From Oscillospiraceae bacterium (lineage in GTDB: Bacteria; Bacillota; Clostridia; Oscillospirales; Oscillospiraceae), in assembly GCA_017938835.1 (NCBI GenBank), contig JAGBAT010000068.1:1-35856 (forward strand): 35,856 bases of DNA. Direction: 5' to 3'. Of this stretch, positions 8,488-15,578 are shown piece by piece (the first letter of the stretch is position 1; each line of letters starts with the position of its first letter). The position numbers were made by a program, and so were the translations under genes. Under the pieces are notes generated by a model that was not told the origin of the DNA, ran no database searches, and saw only the letters and a list, made by a program, of their open reading frames with translations.

Positions 8488-9229
8488 ACGTCAGCCTATA
8501 CTCCGCCGTCTTCGTCAGTTCTCTATTCTGATCTCCATCATCGAAGAACAACTCCCGCTCAAAGGGAATCCCCTCATGCTGCAGACACAATTCCAGTATC
8601 AGCAGGAAAATCCCAAGGTCGATCTGATTATAGTAAATGACCCGATCCTTCGGCATAATACCCCGCTTCCCCGGCTTCTGATAGCGATACACGATCAGCA
8701 TGTCCTTTTCCCGCTGCACCAGCCACGGCTGTGTATTGCAGGCACTGGGAGAAAACCGCACAATATCGGAAACCCCCTCAATCGCTGCTCCATGCCAGAT
8801 TTCCTCCAAGGGCTTCCGCTTACTTTTGAACATATTCTTGCGGAACTTACCTTTCGGCATTTTTGCAATGGCGATCATAATCACGAAAGCAAGCCCGTTG
8901 TATTGAGCTTCTTCTACTTTTCCGATGCCAAACCACAATGCGCCAATATCACGACTTGCCAGATACAAGTCCAACTGCTGCCCCAAATATCCGATATTTT
9001 GCAGATAACCGGGCTTTTGCTCACTATAGAGCAAAATACAGTATTCCTGCCCCCGCTTGCAGGTGGTCTCCGCAGCGGGCACAATGCGCATAGCGGTTCG
9101 GATGTTTGGAACAAGCGGAACGAGTGTATCATAACATGCCTCGATTTGTCTCAGCTCCGTATCCTCGATGTGTCCAATATCCATAAATATATGAAAGGAC
9201 TTGCGTTTGAATATCATGTCATACAGCAT
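8486..9229 (-). CDS. Nitroreductase-family protein (TM1586-like)
   Basis: The 247-residue protein begins 'MLYDMIFKRKSFHIF', the K/R-R-S-x-R/H-x-F start typical of flavin-dependent nitroreductases. In the second half it has 'FSPSACNTQPW', matching the P-S-x-x-N-x-Q-P/S-W flavin-binding stretch. The duplicated arrangement fits the putative TM nitroreductase subfamily (Pfam TM1586_NiRdase). It would use FMN and NAD(P)H; the substrate is unknown. I chose the ATG at 9229 because GAGGTG lies 6 nt upstream, 15 codons inside the longest frame. An inverted repeat, GTACA-N11-TGTAC, lies upstream at 9276-9296 and may be an operator. Confidence 0.75.
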   Translation of the reverse strand: MLYDMIFKRKSFHIFMDIGHIEDTELRQIEACYDTLVPLVPNIRTAMRIVPAAETTCKRGQEYCILLYSEQKPGYLQNIGYLGQQLDLYLASRDIGALWFGIGKVEEAQYNGLAFVIMIAIAKMPKGKFRKNMFKSKRKPLEEIWHGAAIEGVSDIVRFSPSACNTQPWLVQREKDMLIVYRYQKPGKRGIMPKDRVIYYNQIDLGIFLLILELCLQHEGIPFERELFFDDGDQNRELTKTAEYRLT

Positions 9230-9275
9230 AGTTTTCACCTCAAAGCAAGCGTAACACAAAGAAGATCTTTCCATC

Positions 9276-9296
9276 GTACAAACATTTATAATGTAC
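9276..9296. promoter_or_regulatory. Inverted repeat upstream of the nitroreductase-like gene, possible operator
   Basis: GTACA (9276-9280), 11 nt, TGTAC (9292-9296). On the minus strand the interior holds a TATAAA-like -10. The spacing suits a dimeric winged-helix repressor, for example HxlR or MarR type, but no regulator gene is adjacent. This is a speculative call. Confidence 0.3.
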
Positions 9297-9316
9297 TAAC
9301 ACATTTTAAATCTACC

Positions 9317-9349
9317 GAAAAAGGACGCACGAAATCGTACGTCCTTTTC
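9317..9349 (-). terminator. Rho-independent terminator of the sigma/anti-sigma operon
   Basis: On the minus strand, AAAAGGACG and a 4-bp extension with one mismatch pair with CGTCCTTTT, and the stem runs directly into T residues. It lies 3-35 nt after the anti-sigma stop. Confidence 0.8.
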
Positions 9350-9351
9350 GT

Positions 9352-10200
9352 TTACTGATGATTCACATTCTCAATGGTAAAGGGAATCCACTCCGCCTCC
9401 ACCACGGGGCAGTAATAGGAAACGATGTCACCTTCTACATAGTAGTAAGCCACATACTGCTTCACCCCGAGGCACAAAGTGATCTCATCCAGATTTTTGG
9501 CCTGTTCGGGCAGCTCTTCTTGATTGCGCAGAATGATGGTTCCATCCACTTCCCCGCCGATCATCGGGCCGGGATCACTGCCATCGCCCAATTTCAAGTG
9601 GTCACCGATCCCCACATAGTGAACAGTGAAGCCTACCGCGCCATCCTTCAGCAGCGTAGCCTCTGCTTTCGCAAAGTCAGCCGCAGGCAAATTATAATCA
9701 TGCCAAAGCTGGCTCATGTTCGTCTGAGTGTTTTCGGGTGGGGTAAACAAATTCTCAAAGTTCTCGTCATCAGGTCCGAATCCAAACTCAACGGTCGCCC
9801 CCTCTTTGCTCAGTGTGTAAGCCAACACCACATTTTCCCCATCGTAATAGGATTCCTCTCTGGTCAATGAGATGACCTGATCGCTGACCGGTTCTACCGT
9901 TTCTTTTGTTTTGTCGGACTTCTCCCCCGCTACTTGATAGAAGGCATCTCCGCTGCCCAGAGCAGCAAAGAAAGAGGGGATGGCATCTGTCGCAAATCCC
10001 ACAACCGCCAGCGCCATCATCATGACTGCCGCAATGGCGATGCTCAGCATACACTTGGATGTCTTTTTCACTTTATGATTCATAATTGTCTCCTTTTCAT
10101 CGGATGCAGCAGAGACAGGCTGCTCATAGCTCAGTACCGCTTCTTCGATAAATTCCTCATTGAGCTGTCCGAGAATGGATTCCCAGTTCACGTTTGTCAT
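9352..10200 (-). CDS. Probable membrane anti-sigma factor
   Basis: The gene overlaps the ECF sigma gene by four bases (ATGA), so the two are translationally coupled. The 282-residue protein has a short cytosolic N-terminus (about 50 residues), one membrane helix at about residues 51-70 ('MLSIAIAAVMMMALAVVGFA') and an external domain of about 210 residues. That is the usual layout for a membrane anti-sigma factor with a sensory ectodomain. I do not see a classical zinc anti-sigma (H-x3-C-x2-C) motif, so the anti-sigma role is inferred from position and topology. The ectodomain resembles the DUF4179-type proteins that accompany clostridial ECF factors only in overall layout. Confidence 0.7.
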   Translation of the reverse strand: MTNVNWESILGQLNEEFIEEAVLSYEQPVSAASDEKETIMNHKVKKTSKCMLSIAIAAVMMMALAVVGFATDAIPSFFAALGSGDAFYQVAGEKSDKTKETVEPVSDQVISLTREESYYDGENVVLAYTLSKEGATVEFGFGPDDENFENLFTPPENTQTNMSQLWHDYNLPAADFAKAEATLLKDGAVGFTVHYVGIGDHLKLGDGSDPGPMIGGEVDGTIILRNQEELPEQAKNLDEITLCLGVKQYVAYYYVEGDIVSYYCPVVEAEWIPFTIENVNHQ

Positions 10201-10754
10201 ACTGCCACACCTTCCTTTTGTAAATGTTCCCGCAGTCCCTGTTTCACCCGATACAGGCGGACATTCACTGCGTTTTTTGTCATCCCAAAGTCGGACGCAA
10301 GCTCGTCCAGTTCATCCATGCCGAAATACCGCCGTACAAACAGCACACGGGAAAGCTTATCCAGCGACAGCAGATAGGTATTGATCAGCAGCACCAGTTC
10401 CTGTTCCTCCAGCCGTGTAGAAGGGTCTTCTGCCGAGGGCAGACAGGCGTCCAACTCGGAAAACAGCACATCGCCCCGTTCATCCCGCTTTTGACTGTGC
10501 TTCTTTCGGAGAATATCCAGCGCCGCATTGCGGCTGAGTCTGGCCGCATAAGCAAGCAGCTTCTTTGGGCGCTCAGGAGGAATGCTGTTCCACAGGTGGG
10601 AATAGGTATCCCACACCGCCTCTTCCGCATCTCTGCCTTCTCGGAGAATATTTTTGGATATCCGCATCAGCAGCTTTCCGTATTTACGTTCAGTCTGCAC
10701 CACAGCCTCCTCGCTGCGATCCCAGTACAACTGAATAATAGCTTCGTCTTCCAT
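10197..10754 (-). CDS. ECF-type RNA polymerase sigma factor
   Basis: This 185-residue sigma-70 family factor has only regions 2 and 4. Region 2 includes 'DAEEAVWDTYSHLWNSI' and 'LLAYAARLSRNAALDILRK'. Region 4 ends with the helix-turn-helix 'ELASDFGMTKNAVNVRLYRVKQGLREHL'. It directs RNA polymerase to a small stress or envelope regulon and is presumably held inactive by the downstream membrane protein. I chose the ATG at 10754 because AAAGGA sits 8 nt upstream; a longer frame starts 9 codons earlier without a better ribosome-binding site. An ECF-like promoter lies directly upstream, so autoregulation is likely. Confidence 0.9.
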   Translation of the reverse strand: MEDEAIIQLYWDRSEEAVVQTERKYGKLLMRISKNILREGRDAEEAVWDTYSHLWNSIPPERPKKLLAYAARLSRNAALDILRKKHSQKRDERGDVLFSELDACLPSAEDPSTRLEEQELVLLINTYLLSLDKLSRVLFVRRYFGMDELDELASDFGMTKNAVNVRLYRVKQGLREHLQKEGVAV

Positions 10755-10788
10755 AAGGGAGTTCCTTTCTTGAGATCTCACCTATTAG

Positions 10789-10814
10789 GACGACAGAAAT
10801 AGGAAAAAATTACA
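10789..10814 (-). promoter_or_regulatory. ECF-type autoregulatory promoter
   Basis: On the minus strand TGTAAT (10814-10809), a 16-nt spacer beginning with a T-run, and CGTC (10792-10789) match the clostridial/Bacillus ECF pattern TGAAAC/TGTAAC - T-rich - CGTC. It lies 35 nt before the sigma start. Confidence 0.6.
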
Positions 10815-10837
10815 GGAATTTCTAAAATTCAATAAAA

Positions 10838-10904
10838 AAAGAGGGAGCCCCCGCCCTACAAAAGACCAAAACTGTCTTCGTAGGGCAGGGGCTTGCTCCT
10901 GCCG
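10838..10904 (-). terminator. GC-rich inverted repeat acting as terminator of pdp-rsuA
   Basis: Arms of about 20 nt (around GGAGCCCCCGCCCTAC and GTAGGGCAGGGGCTTGCTCC on the plus strand) surround an inner AAGAC/GTCTT hairpin. On the minus strand it is followed by a T-run (T7, at about 10834-10840), so it can terminate the rsuA transcript. The imperfect GC-rich arms and the phrase GTAGGGCAGGGGCTTGCTCC resemble short dispersed palindromic elements of Clostridia; I cannot test copy number here. Confidence 0.65.
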
Positions 10905-11606
10905 TTATGATTCAAATATCAACTTCATTTCATCTTCGCTCAATTCACGGCACTGCCCCGGCAAAAGCGTATCTTCCATCACCAGTTTCCCGATGCTCAC
11001 CCGCTTCAGATACCGCACTTTACTGCCGCAGGCAGCCGCCATCCGCCGCACCTGATGAGTCTTGCCTTCAGTGACCGTGACCAGTGCGCTCATGCGGTCA
11101 TCGCTGACTTCGATCACGCCGGGACGGCACAGCGTACCGTTGGGAAACAGGATGCCATTTGCAAACCTTGCTTCCGTGTCCGCAGCAAAGGGTCTGCCCA
11201 CTTCGATATAATAGGTTTTGGGTACATGGTGCTCCGGCTCGATCACACGGGTGCAGAAGCTGCCGTCATTGGTCAGGAGCAGCAATCCCTCTGACTCCTT
11301 GTCCAGTCTGCCCACAGGGAACAGTGACATGGCGCGGTACTGTTCCGGCAGCAGATCCATGACCGTCTGTTCTGTTTCATCTCTTGTGGCTGTCACACAG
11401 CCCGCAGGTTTGTGTAGCATCAGATACATTGGCTGCACTGCTATGATTTCTCTGCCGTCCACTGCGATCACATCCGTTTCCAGACAATCCATACTGTGGT
11501 TTTCCGGCAGAAAGCCATTGACCAATACCCGTCCTTCTGCGACTAGCTGCTTTGTTTCCGCACGGGAAGCAATCCCCCGCTCCCGCAATAGTTTATCCAG
11601 TCTCAT
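10905..11606 (-). CDS. RsuA/RluB-family rRNA pseudouridine synthase
   Basis: The 233-residue protein begins with an S4 RNA-binding domain ('MRLDKLLRERGIASR', residues 1-60), followed by a pseudouridine synthase catalytic domain. The catalytic Asp lies in 'GRLDKESEGLLLLTNDG', and 'EGKTHQVRRMAAACG' matches the conserved C-terminal motif. It isomerises a uridine in 16S or 23S rRNA. The length and the compact C-terminus favour the RsuA/RluE side, but the exact target is not settled by sequence reading. It begins 3 nt after the pdp stop codon, so translation is coupled to pdp. The pair shares one promoter and ends at the GC-rich hairpin. Confidence 0.9.
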   Translation of the reverse strand: MRLDKLLRERGIASRAETKQLVAEGRVLVNGFLPENHSMDCLETDVIAVDGREIIAVQPMYLMLHKPAGCVTATRDETEQTVMDLLPEQYRAMSLFPVGRLDKESEGLLLLTNDGSFCTRVIEPEHHVPKTYYIEVGRPFAADTEARFANGILFPNGTLCRPGVIEVSDDRMSALVTVTEGKTHQVRRMAAACGSKVRYLKRVSIGKLVMEDTLLPGQCRELSEDEMKLIFES

Positions 11607-11609
11607 GAC

Positions 11610-12914
11610 TCAGCGGATAATACCGTACACAAGCGGCTTGGCTGGTACAGGTTCCGCAGACATAAAAATGCAGTCCCGCAGCTGCGCAGCAGCCGCCTCC
11701 GCATCAGCTGTATTGGCTGCATGTACCGTGGCAAAGGCTTCACCCTCACCGACAACATCACCAATTTTCTTCAACAGCACCACACCAACAGAGGGGTCTA
11801 TCCCGCTCTCCTTGGTCACACGGCCGCCGCCCAGTCTCAGAGATACCTTGCCGATCTCCAGCGCATCCATCTCAGCAATGTATCCGGCTTCTTTTGCCAA
11901 GACATCCAGCTGAACCGGAGCCTCCGGCAGCAGAGTCAGGTCTTGGACCACACGTGGATCACCGCCCTGCGCCTGTACAAATTCTGCAAATTTCTGTAGG
12001 GCAGAGCCATCCGCAATGGTACTGCGCAGTTTGCTTTTCGCTTCCTCCTCGGCAGCCGCAAGACCGGAAGCCGTCAGAATACAAGATCCAAGTTCCAGAC
12101 ACAAATCCAGAAGTTCCCCGTTATGTTCGCCACGCAGAGTTGCGATGGCTTCCTTCACTTCCAGTGCATTTCCTACAGTATTGCCGAGAGGCTGATCCAT
12201 ATCCGTGATAACTGCGACTGTATTCCGCCCTGCAAGATTGCCCACCTTGACCATACTCTGCGCCAACAGACGGGCATCCTCCTCCGTTTTCATAAAGGAA
12301 CCCTTCCCCATCTTTACGTCCAACACAATGGTCTGTGCCCCGGTAGCCAGCTTCTTGGACATGATGCTGCTGGTGATCAGAGCAATATTATCCACTGTTC
12401 CGGTCACATCACGCAGTGCATACATCTTCTTATCCGCAGGCACAAGGTTTGCCGTCTGTCCCGCAATGACCATACCGACCTGCTCCAGCTGCTCCATAAA
12501 CCGCTCCTGCGGAATATCCACACAAAATCCAGGGATACTCTCCAGTTTGTCCAGTGTGCCGCCAGTATGGCCCAGACCACGGCCGGACATTTTTGCCATT
12601 TTAACGCCCAGGCAGGCCAGCATAGGAACCAATACCAAACTGGTCTTATCTCCAACGCCGCCAGTAGAGTGCTTATCTGCTGTCACGCCAGTGATACCGC
12701 TGAGATCCAGCGTTTCACCGGAATGGGTCATGGCAAGAGTCAGATGCAGTGCCTCTATGGGCAGCATTTTTTGAAAATATACGGCCATCAGAAATGCAGA
12801 CATCTGGTAGTCGGGGATCTCTCCTTTGGTATACCCTTCTACGATGAATTGAATCTCTTCTTCCGTCAGAGTTCCGCCGTCGCGCTTCTTGATAATCAGC
12901 TCACTCATTAACAT
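11610..12914 (-). CDS. pdp: Pyrimidine-nucleoside phosphorylase
   Basis: This 434-residue member of the thymidine/pyrimidine-nucleoside phosphorylase family cleaves uridine, thymidine or deoxyuridine with phosphate to give the base and (deoxy)ribose-1-phosphate in nucleoside salvage. The family signature SGRGLGHTGGTLDKLE is present near residues 110-125, along with 'KHSTGGVGDKTSLVL' for phosphate binding and the C-terminal 'GGGRVTKESGIDPSVGVVL'. The length fits the Gram-positive Pdp type (about 433) as well as DeoA; the broad-specificity Pdp is more likely in a Firmicute. The ATG at 12914 is placed 8 nt after AGGAGG; the GTG two codons upstream is too close to the ribosome-binding site. Confidence 0.93.
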   Translation of the reverse strand: MLMSELIIKKRDGGTLTEEEIQFIVEGYTKGEIPDYQMSAFLMAVYFQKMLPIEALHLTLAMTHSGETLDLSGITGVTADKHSTGGVGDKTSLVLVPMLACLGVKMAKMSGRGLGHTGGTLDKLESIPGFCVDIPQERFMEQLEQVGMVIAGQTANLVPADKKMYALRDVTGTVDNIALITSSIMSKKLATGAQTIVLDVKMGKGSFMKTEEDARLLAQSMVKVGNLAGRNTVAVITDMDQPLGNTVGNALEVKEAIATLRGEHNGELLDLCLELGSCILTASGLAAAEEEAKSKLRSTIADGSALQKFAEFVQAQGGDPRVVQDLTLLPEAPVQLDVLAKEAGYIAEMDALEIGKVSLRLGGGRVTKESGIDPSVGVVLLKKIGDVVGEGEAFATVHAANTADAEAAAAQLRDCIFMSAEPVPAKPLVYGIIR

Positions 12915-12954
12915 AGCCACAGCCTCCTGTTGGTGGGATTTCTTTTATAAGTTT

Positions 12955-12983
12955 ATTATACCACACTTTCCACTCTCCGCCAA
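12955..12983 (-). promoter_or_regulatory. Promoter of pdp-rsuA
   Basis: On the minus strand TTGGCG, a 17-nt spacer, and TATAAT with an upstream TGG (extended -10). It lies about 40 nt before pdp and immediately after the stop of the upstream gene. Confidence 0.8.
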
Positions 12984-12985
12984 TA

Positions 12986-13444
12986 TTAGCCCGGAAAGAT
13001 CACATACTGTTTTCCCTCGATCTCACGCAGCAGAAAACTGCCGCCTCTGGGCAGGACCACACCCTCTGCGGGAAAAGCGATCAGCCTCTGCCGCCCGTTG
13101 GTGTGCAGAAGTGTACCATCGCCCATGTCCTGCCAGCAGATATCGGTTTCATGGATTGGAGGCTCCGGCTGCTTTGGCCGCAGCTCCTGCGTGCTGCAGT
13201 ACTCGATGGGGTCGGGCAGATGGCAGAAATCGGCCATACTGAACTTTTTCCGCAAAGTTGCTTTCCCCTGCCCATCGGGGATCAATACCCCCAGATACCC
13301 CGGTTCTCCATTGCCGTACAGCCATAGCCGCACCATATCTCCACTCCACACTGCCTGTCCGCGGCAGACCATATATGCCCCCTCCCGACGCAGCTGCACA
13401 CTGCCGCAGGTTTCACCGTCAATGATGATCGGAATGTTTTCCAA
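12986..13444 (-). CDS. Hypothetical protein
   Basis: I do not recognise this protein of about 152 residues. It is rich in beta-prone segments and glycines ('LWLYGNGEPGYLGVLIPDGQG', broken here by the reading) with no signal peptide or membrane helix, so it is probably cytosolic. The two halves look like small beta domains separated by a Pro-rich linker near residues 85-95. The likely start is a TTG at 13444, 6 nt after ACCTCC read as GGAGGT; an ATG at 13462 abuts the terminator hairpin and would put GGAGGT inside the gene. It follows the bidirectional hairpin at 13463-13500, so it is expressed either by readthrough or from an unseen promoter. Confidence 0.6.
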   Translation of the reverse strand: MENIPIIIDGETCGSVQLRREGAYMVCRGQAVWSGDMVRLWLYGNGEPGYLGVLIPDGQGKATLRKKFSMADFCHLPDPIEYCSTQELRPKQPEPPIHETDICWQDMGDGTLLHTNGRQRLIAFPAEGVVLPRGGSFLLREIEGKQYVIFPG

Positions 13445-13462
13445 ATCAGCACCTCCAAACAT

Positions 13463-13500
13463 AAAAACTCCCCTTCCATTATATGGAAGGGGAGTTTTTG
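13463..13500. terminator. Perfect palindromic terminator, bidirectional
   Basis: A 16-bp perfect stem with a 5-nt loop is flanked by A5 and T5 runs, so it can terminate on either strand. It sits between two minus-strand genes and should reduce readthrough from the alr cluster. Confidence 0.9.
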
Positions 13501-13983
13501 TTATTCGGTCAATGCAGGAAGTACATATTCACCGCGAACCATCAATGCAGTTTCCGTAACAGCAGTAAATATTGCATCGTCCTCAGCTGTCATGTACAGG
13601 TGATGGGCATACAGACCGGTATTTTCCGTCACTGTCTCACCCGTGGTCAGGTCAAGCACCGCACCACTGACACGAACATCGCCGCTGCGCACCAGCACTT
13701 CACATCCGGCTTCGCAGGTCATATTCTTGCCGGCCGCTACCGACACCGCCTGAAAGGCACCGCTGTATTCGGCATCTATCTGTGCTTCCAATTCTTCCAC
13801 AGCTGCATTGGCCGTCTCAGTGGTCTTTGCCTCCAGTTCGGGGCGGAGCACTTCATTGAGATAGCTCAATGTAATCAGCGGGTCTTCCTCCGAACCGAGG
13901 GTGGTTGCCGCATAGGCAGTAATTCCGCCAAAAGCCGTCAAAATCAGACAAAACAGAACAAATTTCTGCAAGCGGTTTCTCAT
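13501..13983 (-). CDS. Secreted or membrane-anchored protein of unknown function
   Basis: This protein of about 160 residues has a clear Sec signal (basic MRNRLQK, hydrophobic core, likely cleavage after AYA near residue 24). The mature part holds a short helical, Glu/Ala-rich segment (about 45-70) and then a beta-rich domain with 'CEAGCEVLVRSGDV' and 'HHLYMTAEDDAIFTA'. The first Cys pair is C-x3-C. I recognise no catalytic motif; the beta part could be a small cell-surface domain. The ATG at 13983 lies 5 nt after GGAGG. It is the distal gene of the nnrD-alr-mazF cluster, 41 nt after mazF. Confidence 0.65.
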   Translation of the reverse strand: MRNRLQKFVLFCLILTAFGGITAYAATTLGSEEDPLITLSYLNEVLRPELEAKTTETANAAVEELEAQIDAEYSGAFQAVSVAAGKNMTCEAGCEVLVRSGDVRVSGAVLDLTTGETVTENTGLYAHHLYMTAEDDAIFTAVTETALMVRGEYVLPALTE

Positions 13984-14024
13984 ATGTACCTCCAAGTGCG
14001 ATTTCTGTCGGGTACTGCCCGACC

Positions 14025-14369
14025 TTATAGTCCAAAACTGACCGCAATGGCATTATCCACGCGGTTCATGGTCTCACCGTCCAGCCGTCCCATTTTCTCG
14101 CGAAGGCGGGACTTATCCAGCGTGCGGATCTGCTCCAGCAGAATCACGCTGTCGCGGGTCAGGCCGACGCTCTGCCCCGACAGTTCAATGTGTGTCGGCA
14201 GCTTTGCCTTGCCGGTCTGGGATGTAATCGCCGCAGCGATGACGGTGGGACTGTGTTTATTTCCGGTGTCGTTCTGCACGATCAGCACCGGACGCATCCC
14301 GCCCTGCTCACTTCCGACCACAGGGCTCAGGTCTGCATAAAAAATGTCTCCTCGTTTTACGATACTCAA
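14025..14369 (-). CDS. mazF: MazF/EndoA-type mRNA interferase toxin, no cognate antitoxin gene beside it
   Basis: This protein of about 114 residues closely follows the Firmicute EndoA (NdoA) pattern. It has '[19 protein letters not shown]' at the start, the catalytic Arg in '[10 protein letters not shown]', the catalytic Thr in 'AAITSQ', and '[17 protein letters not shown]'. By family it is a ribosome-independent endoribonuclease that cuts mRNA at short U/A-containing sites. In Bacillus the order is alr-ndoAI-ndoA. Here the gap between the alr stop and mazF is only about 87 nt, so the RHH antitoxin gene is absent. The likely start is TTG at 14369, 9 nt after GGAG; an ATG four codons earlier overlaps that ribosome-binding site. 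Confidence 0.88.
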   Translation of the reverse strand: MSIVKRGDIFYADLSPVVGSEQGGMRPVLIVQNDTGNKHSPTVIAAAITSQTGKAKLPTHIELSGQSVGLTRDSVILLEQIRTLDKSRLREKMGRLDGETMNRVDNAIAVSFGL

Positions 14370-14388
14370 TGGTTTCATCTCCGATGAT

Positions 14389-14401
14389 GGGCCGCCCATT
14401 C
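14389..14401. repeat. Short palindrome in the alr-mazF gap
   Basis: ATGGGC-C-GCCCAT is a 6-bp inverted repeat with a 1-nt centre, about 20 nt before the mazF start. As DNA it could be an operator; an RNA hairpin would need a larger loop. It is the only obvious structure where the antitoxin gene would be expected. Confidence 0.35.
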
Positions 14402-14456
14402 CATACTATGTTTGCGCAATGGTATTCTCCCACACGGAGTTGAAAATTATACATGC

Positions 14457-15578
14457 TCAGTCTACATATACTCTGGGTACTCTCGGGCTGACCGCACACA
14501 GCAGTTCATAGGAGATGGTGCCGGCCAGTTCAGCCAGAGCGTCCACGCTCTGCTCGCCGCCAAAGATCTCCACGGGGTCACCTATCTGTACTCCAGGCAG
14601 GTCGGTGATGTCCACCATACACATATCCATACAGATGCGGCCACACTGTCTGGCCTTTTCCCCGCCAATGACCACTTCCAGTTGATTGGACAAGGCCCGG
14701 TGCAGACCGTCAGCATAGCCGATGGGCAGCACCGCAAAGCGGTGGGGGCGCTCACAGGTATATGTTCTGCCATAGCTGACTGTATCACCGGGCAGATGAT
14801 CGGTGATCTCTGCCACACGGGTCATGAGCTTCATGACAGGCTTCAAGTCCAGCGCGCCGTGTTCAGACGCAGGGTACAAACCGTACTGCGCAATACCGGG
14901 ACGCACCATATCTAAGTACATCTCAGGATAGTTTACCATTGCCCCGGAATTGGTGCAATGGCGCAGCGCAAACTTCTTCCCGGAAGTTTCTTCCAGCCAG
15001 CTCACACTGCGGGTGAAACGCAGAAACTGCTCTGCGGTAAAGTCATTGCCCAGCTCATCGGACACTGCAAAGTGGGTAAATACGCCCTGAGCATCCAGAC
15101 CGGGCAACGCCATGGCCTGTGCCGCTGCCTCCAGCGCACCGTGCTGCATGACAGAAAATCCCGTACGGCTCATGCCGGTATCCAATTTCAAATGGATGGG
15201 CAAAGTCAGGCCGCTGCCATCCATTTCCGCAGACATCGCCTGTGCAAGGGACAAACTGCCCACAGCCTGACACACATCGCCCAGTACGGCAATATCTTTT
15301 GCCAGAAATGCAGGAGACGGGCCAAGGATCAAAAGCTGCGCCGTGATCCCTGCTTCCCGCAGCTGCACTGCCTCGTCATAGCAAGCCACCGCCATGTTGG
15401 TCACACCGATTTCTTCCAGCCGTTTCGCTACGGGGACGGCCCCGTGTCCATAGGCGTTGGCCTTGACCACTCCCAGATACCGGCAGCCTTCCGGCAGCTG
15501 TGCCTGCATATTTCTTACATTATGTTCCAGATTCCCCAGACTGATCTCCGCCCAGGTCCGTTTCATCATTCGTTCCAT
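14457..15578 (-). CDS. alr: Alanine racemase
   Basis: This 373-residue PLP enzyme interconverts L- and D-alanine for peptidoglycan synthesis. The N-terminal TIM barrel carries the PLP lysine K39 in 'VVKANAYGHG', and the C-terminal beta domain carries the catalytic Tyr in 'SYGRTY' and 'LPIGYADGL'. Length and motifs are normal. The ATG at 15578 has GAGGAA 7 nt upstream and overlaps the end of the lipoprotein gene by about 59 nt, so the two are translationally coupled. Gene order nnrD-lipoprotein-alr-mazF matches the Bacillus alr neighbourhood, supporting one operon from the promoter at 17004-17032. Confidence 0.95.
   Translation of the reverse strand: MERMMKRTWAEISLGNLEHNVRNMQAQLPEGCRYLGVVKANAYGHGAVPVAKRLEEIGVTNMAVACYDEAVQLREAGITAQLLILGPSPAFLAKDIAVLGDVCQAVGSLSLAQAMSAEMDGSGLTLPIHLKLDTGMSRTGFSVMQHGALEAAAQAMALPGLDAQGVFTHFAVSDELGNDFTAEQFLRFTRSVSWLEETSGKKFALRHCTNSGAMVNYPEMYLDMVRPGIAQYGLYPASEHGALDLKPVMKLMTRVAEITDHLPGDTVSYGRTYTCERPHRFAVLPIGYADGLHRALSNQLEVVIGGEKARQCGRICMDMCMVDITDLPGVQIGDPVEIFGGEQSVDALAELAGTISYELLCAVSPRVPRVYVD

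Noticed and set aside
14308-14453. A 48-codon frame starting 2 nt after alr, overlapping mazF out of frame, considered as a miniature antitoxin
   Set aside because: It has no ribosome-binding site, no RHH or MazE-like residues, and lies mostly inside mazF. It is mentioned in the findings only as something to test.
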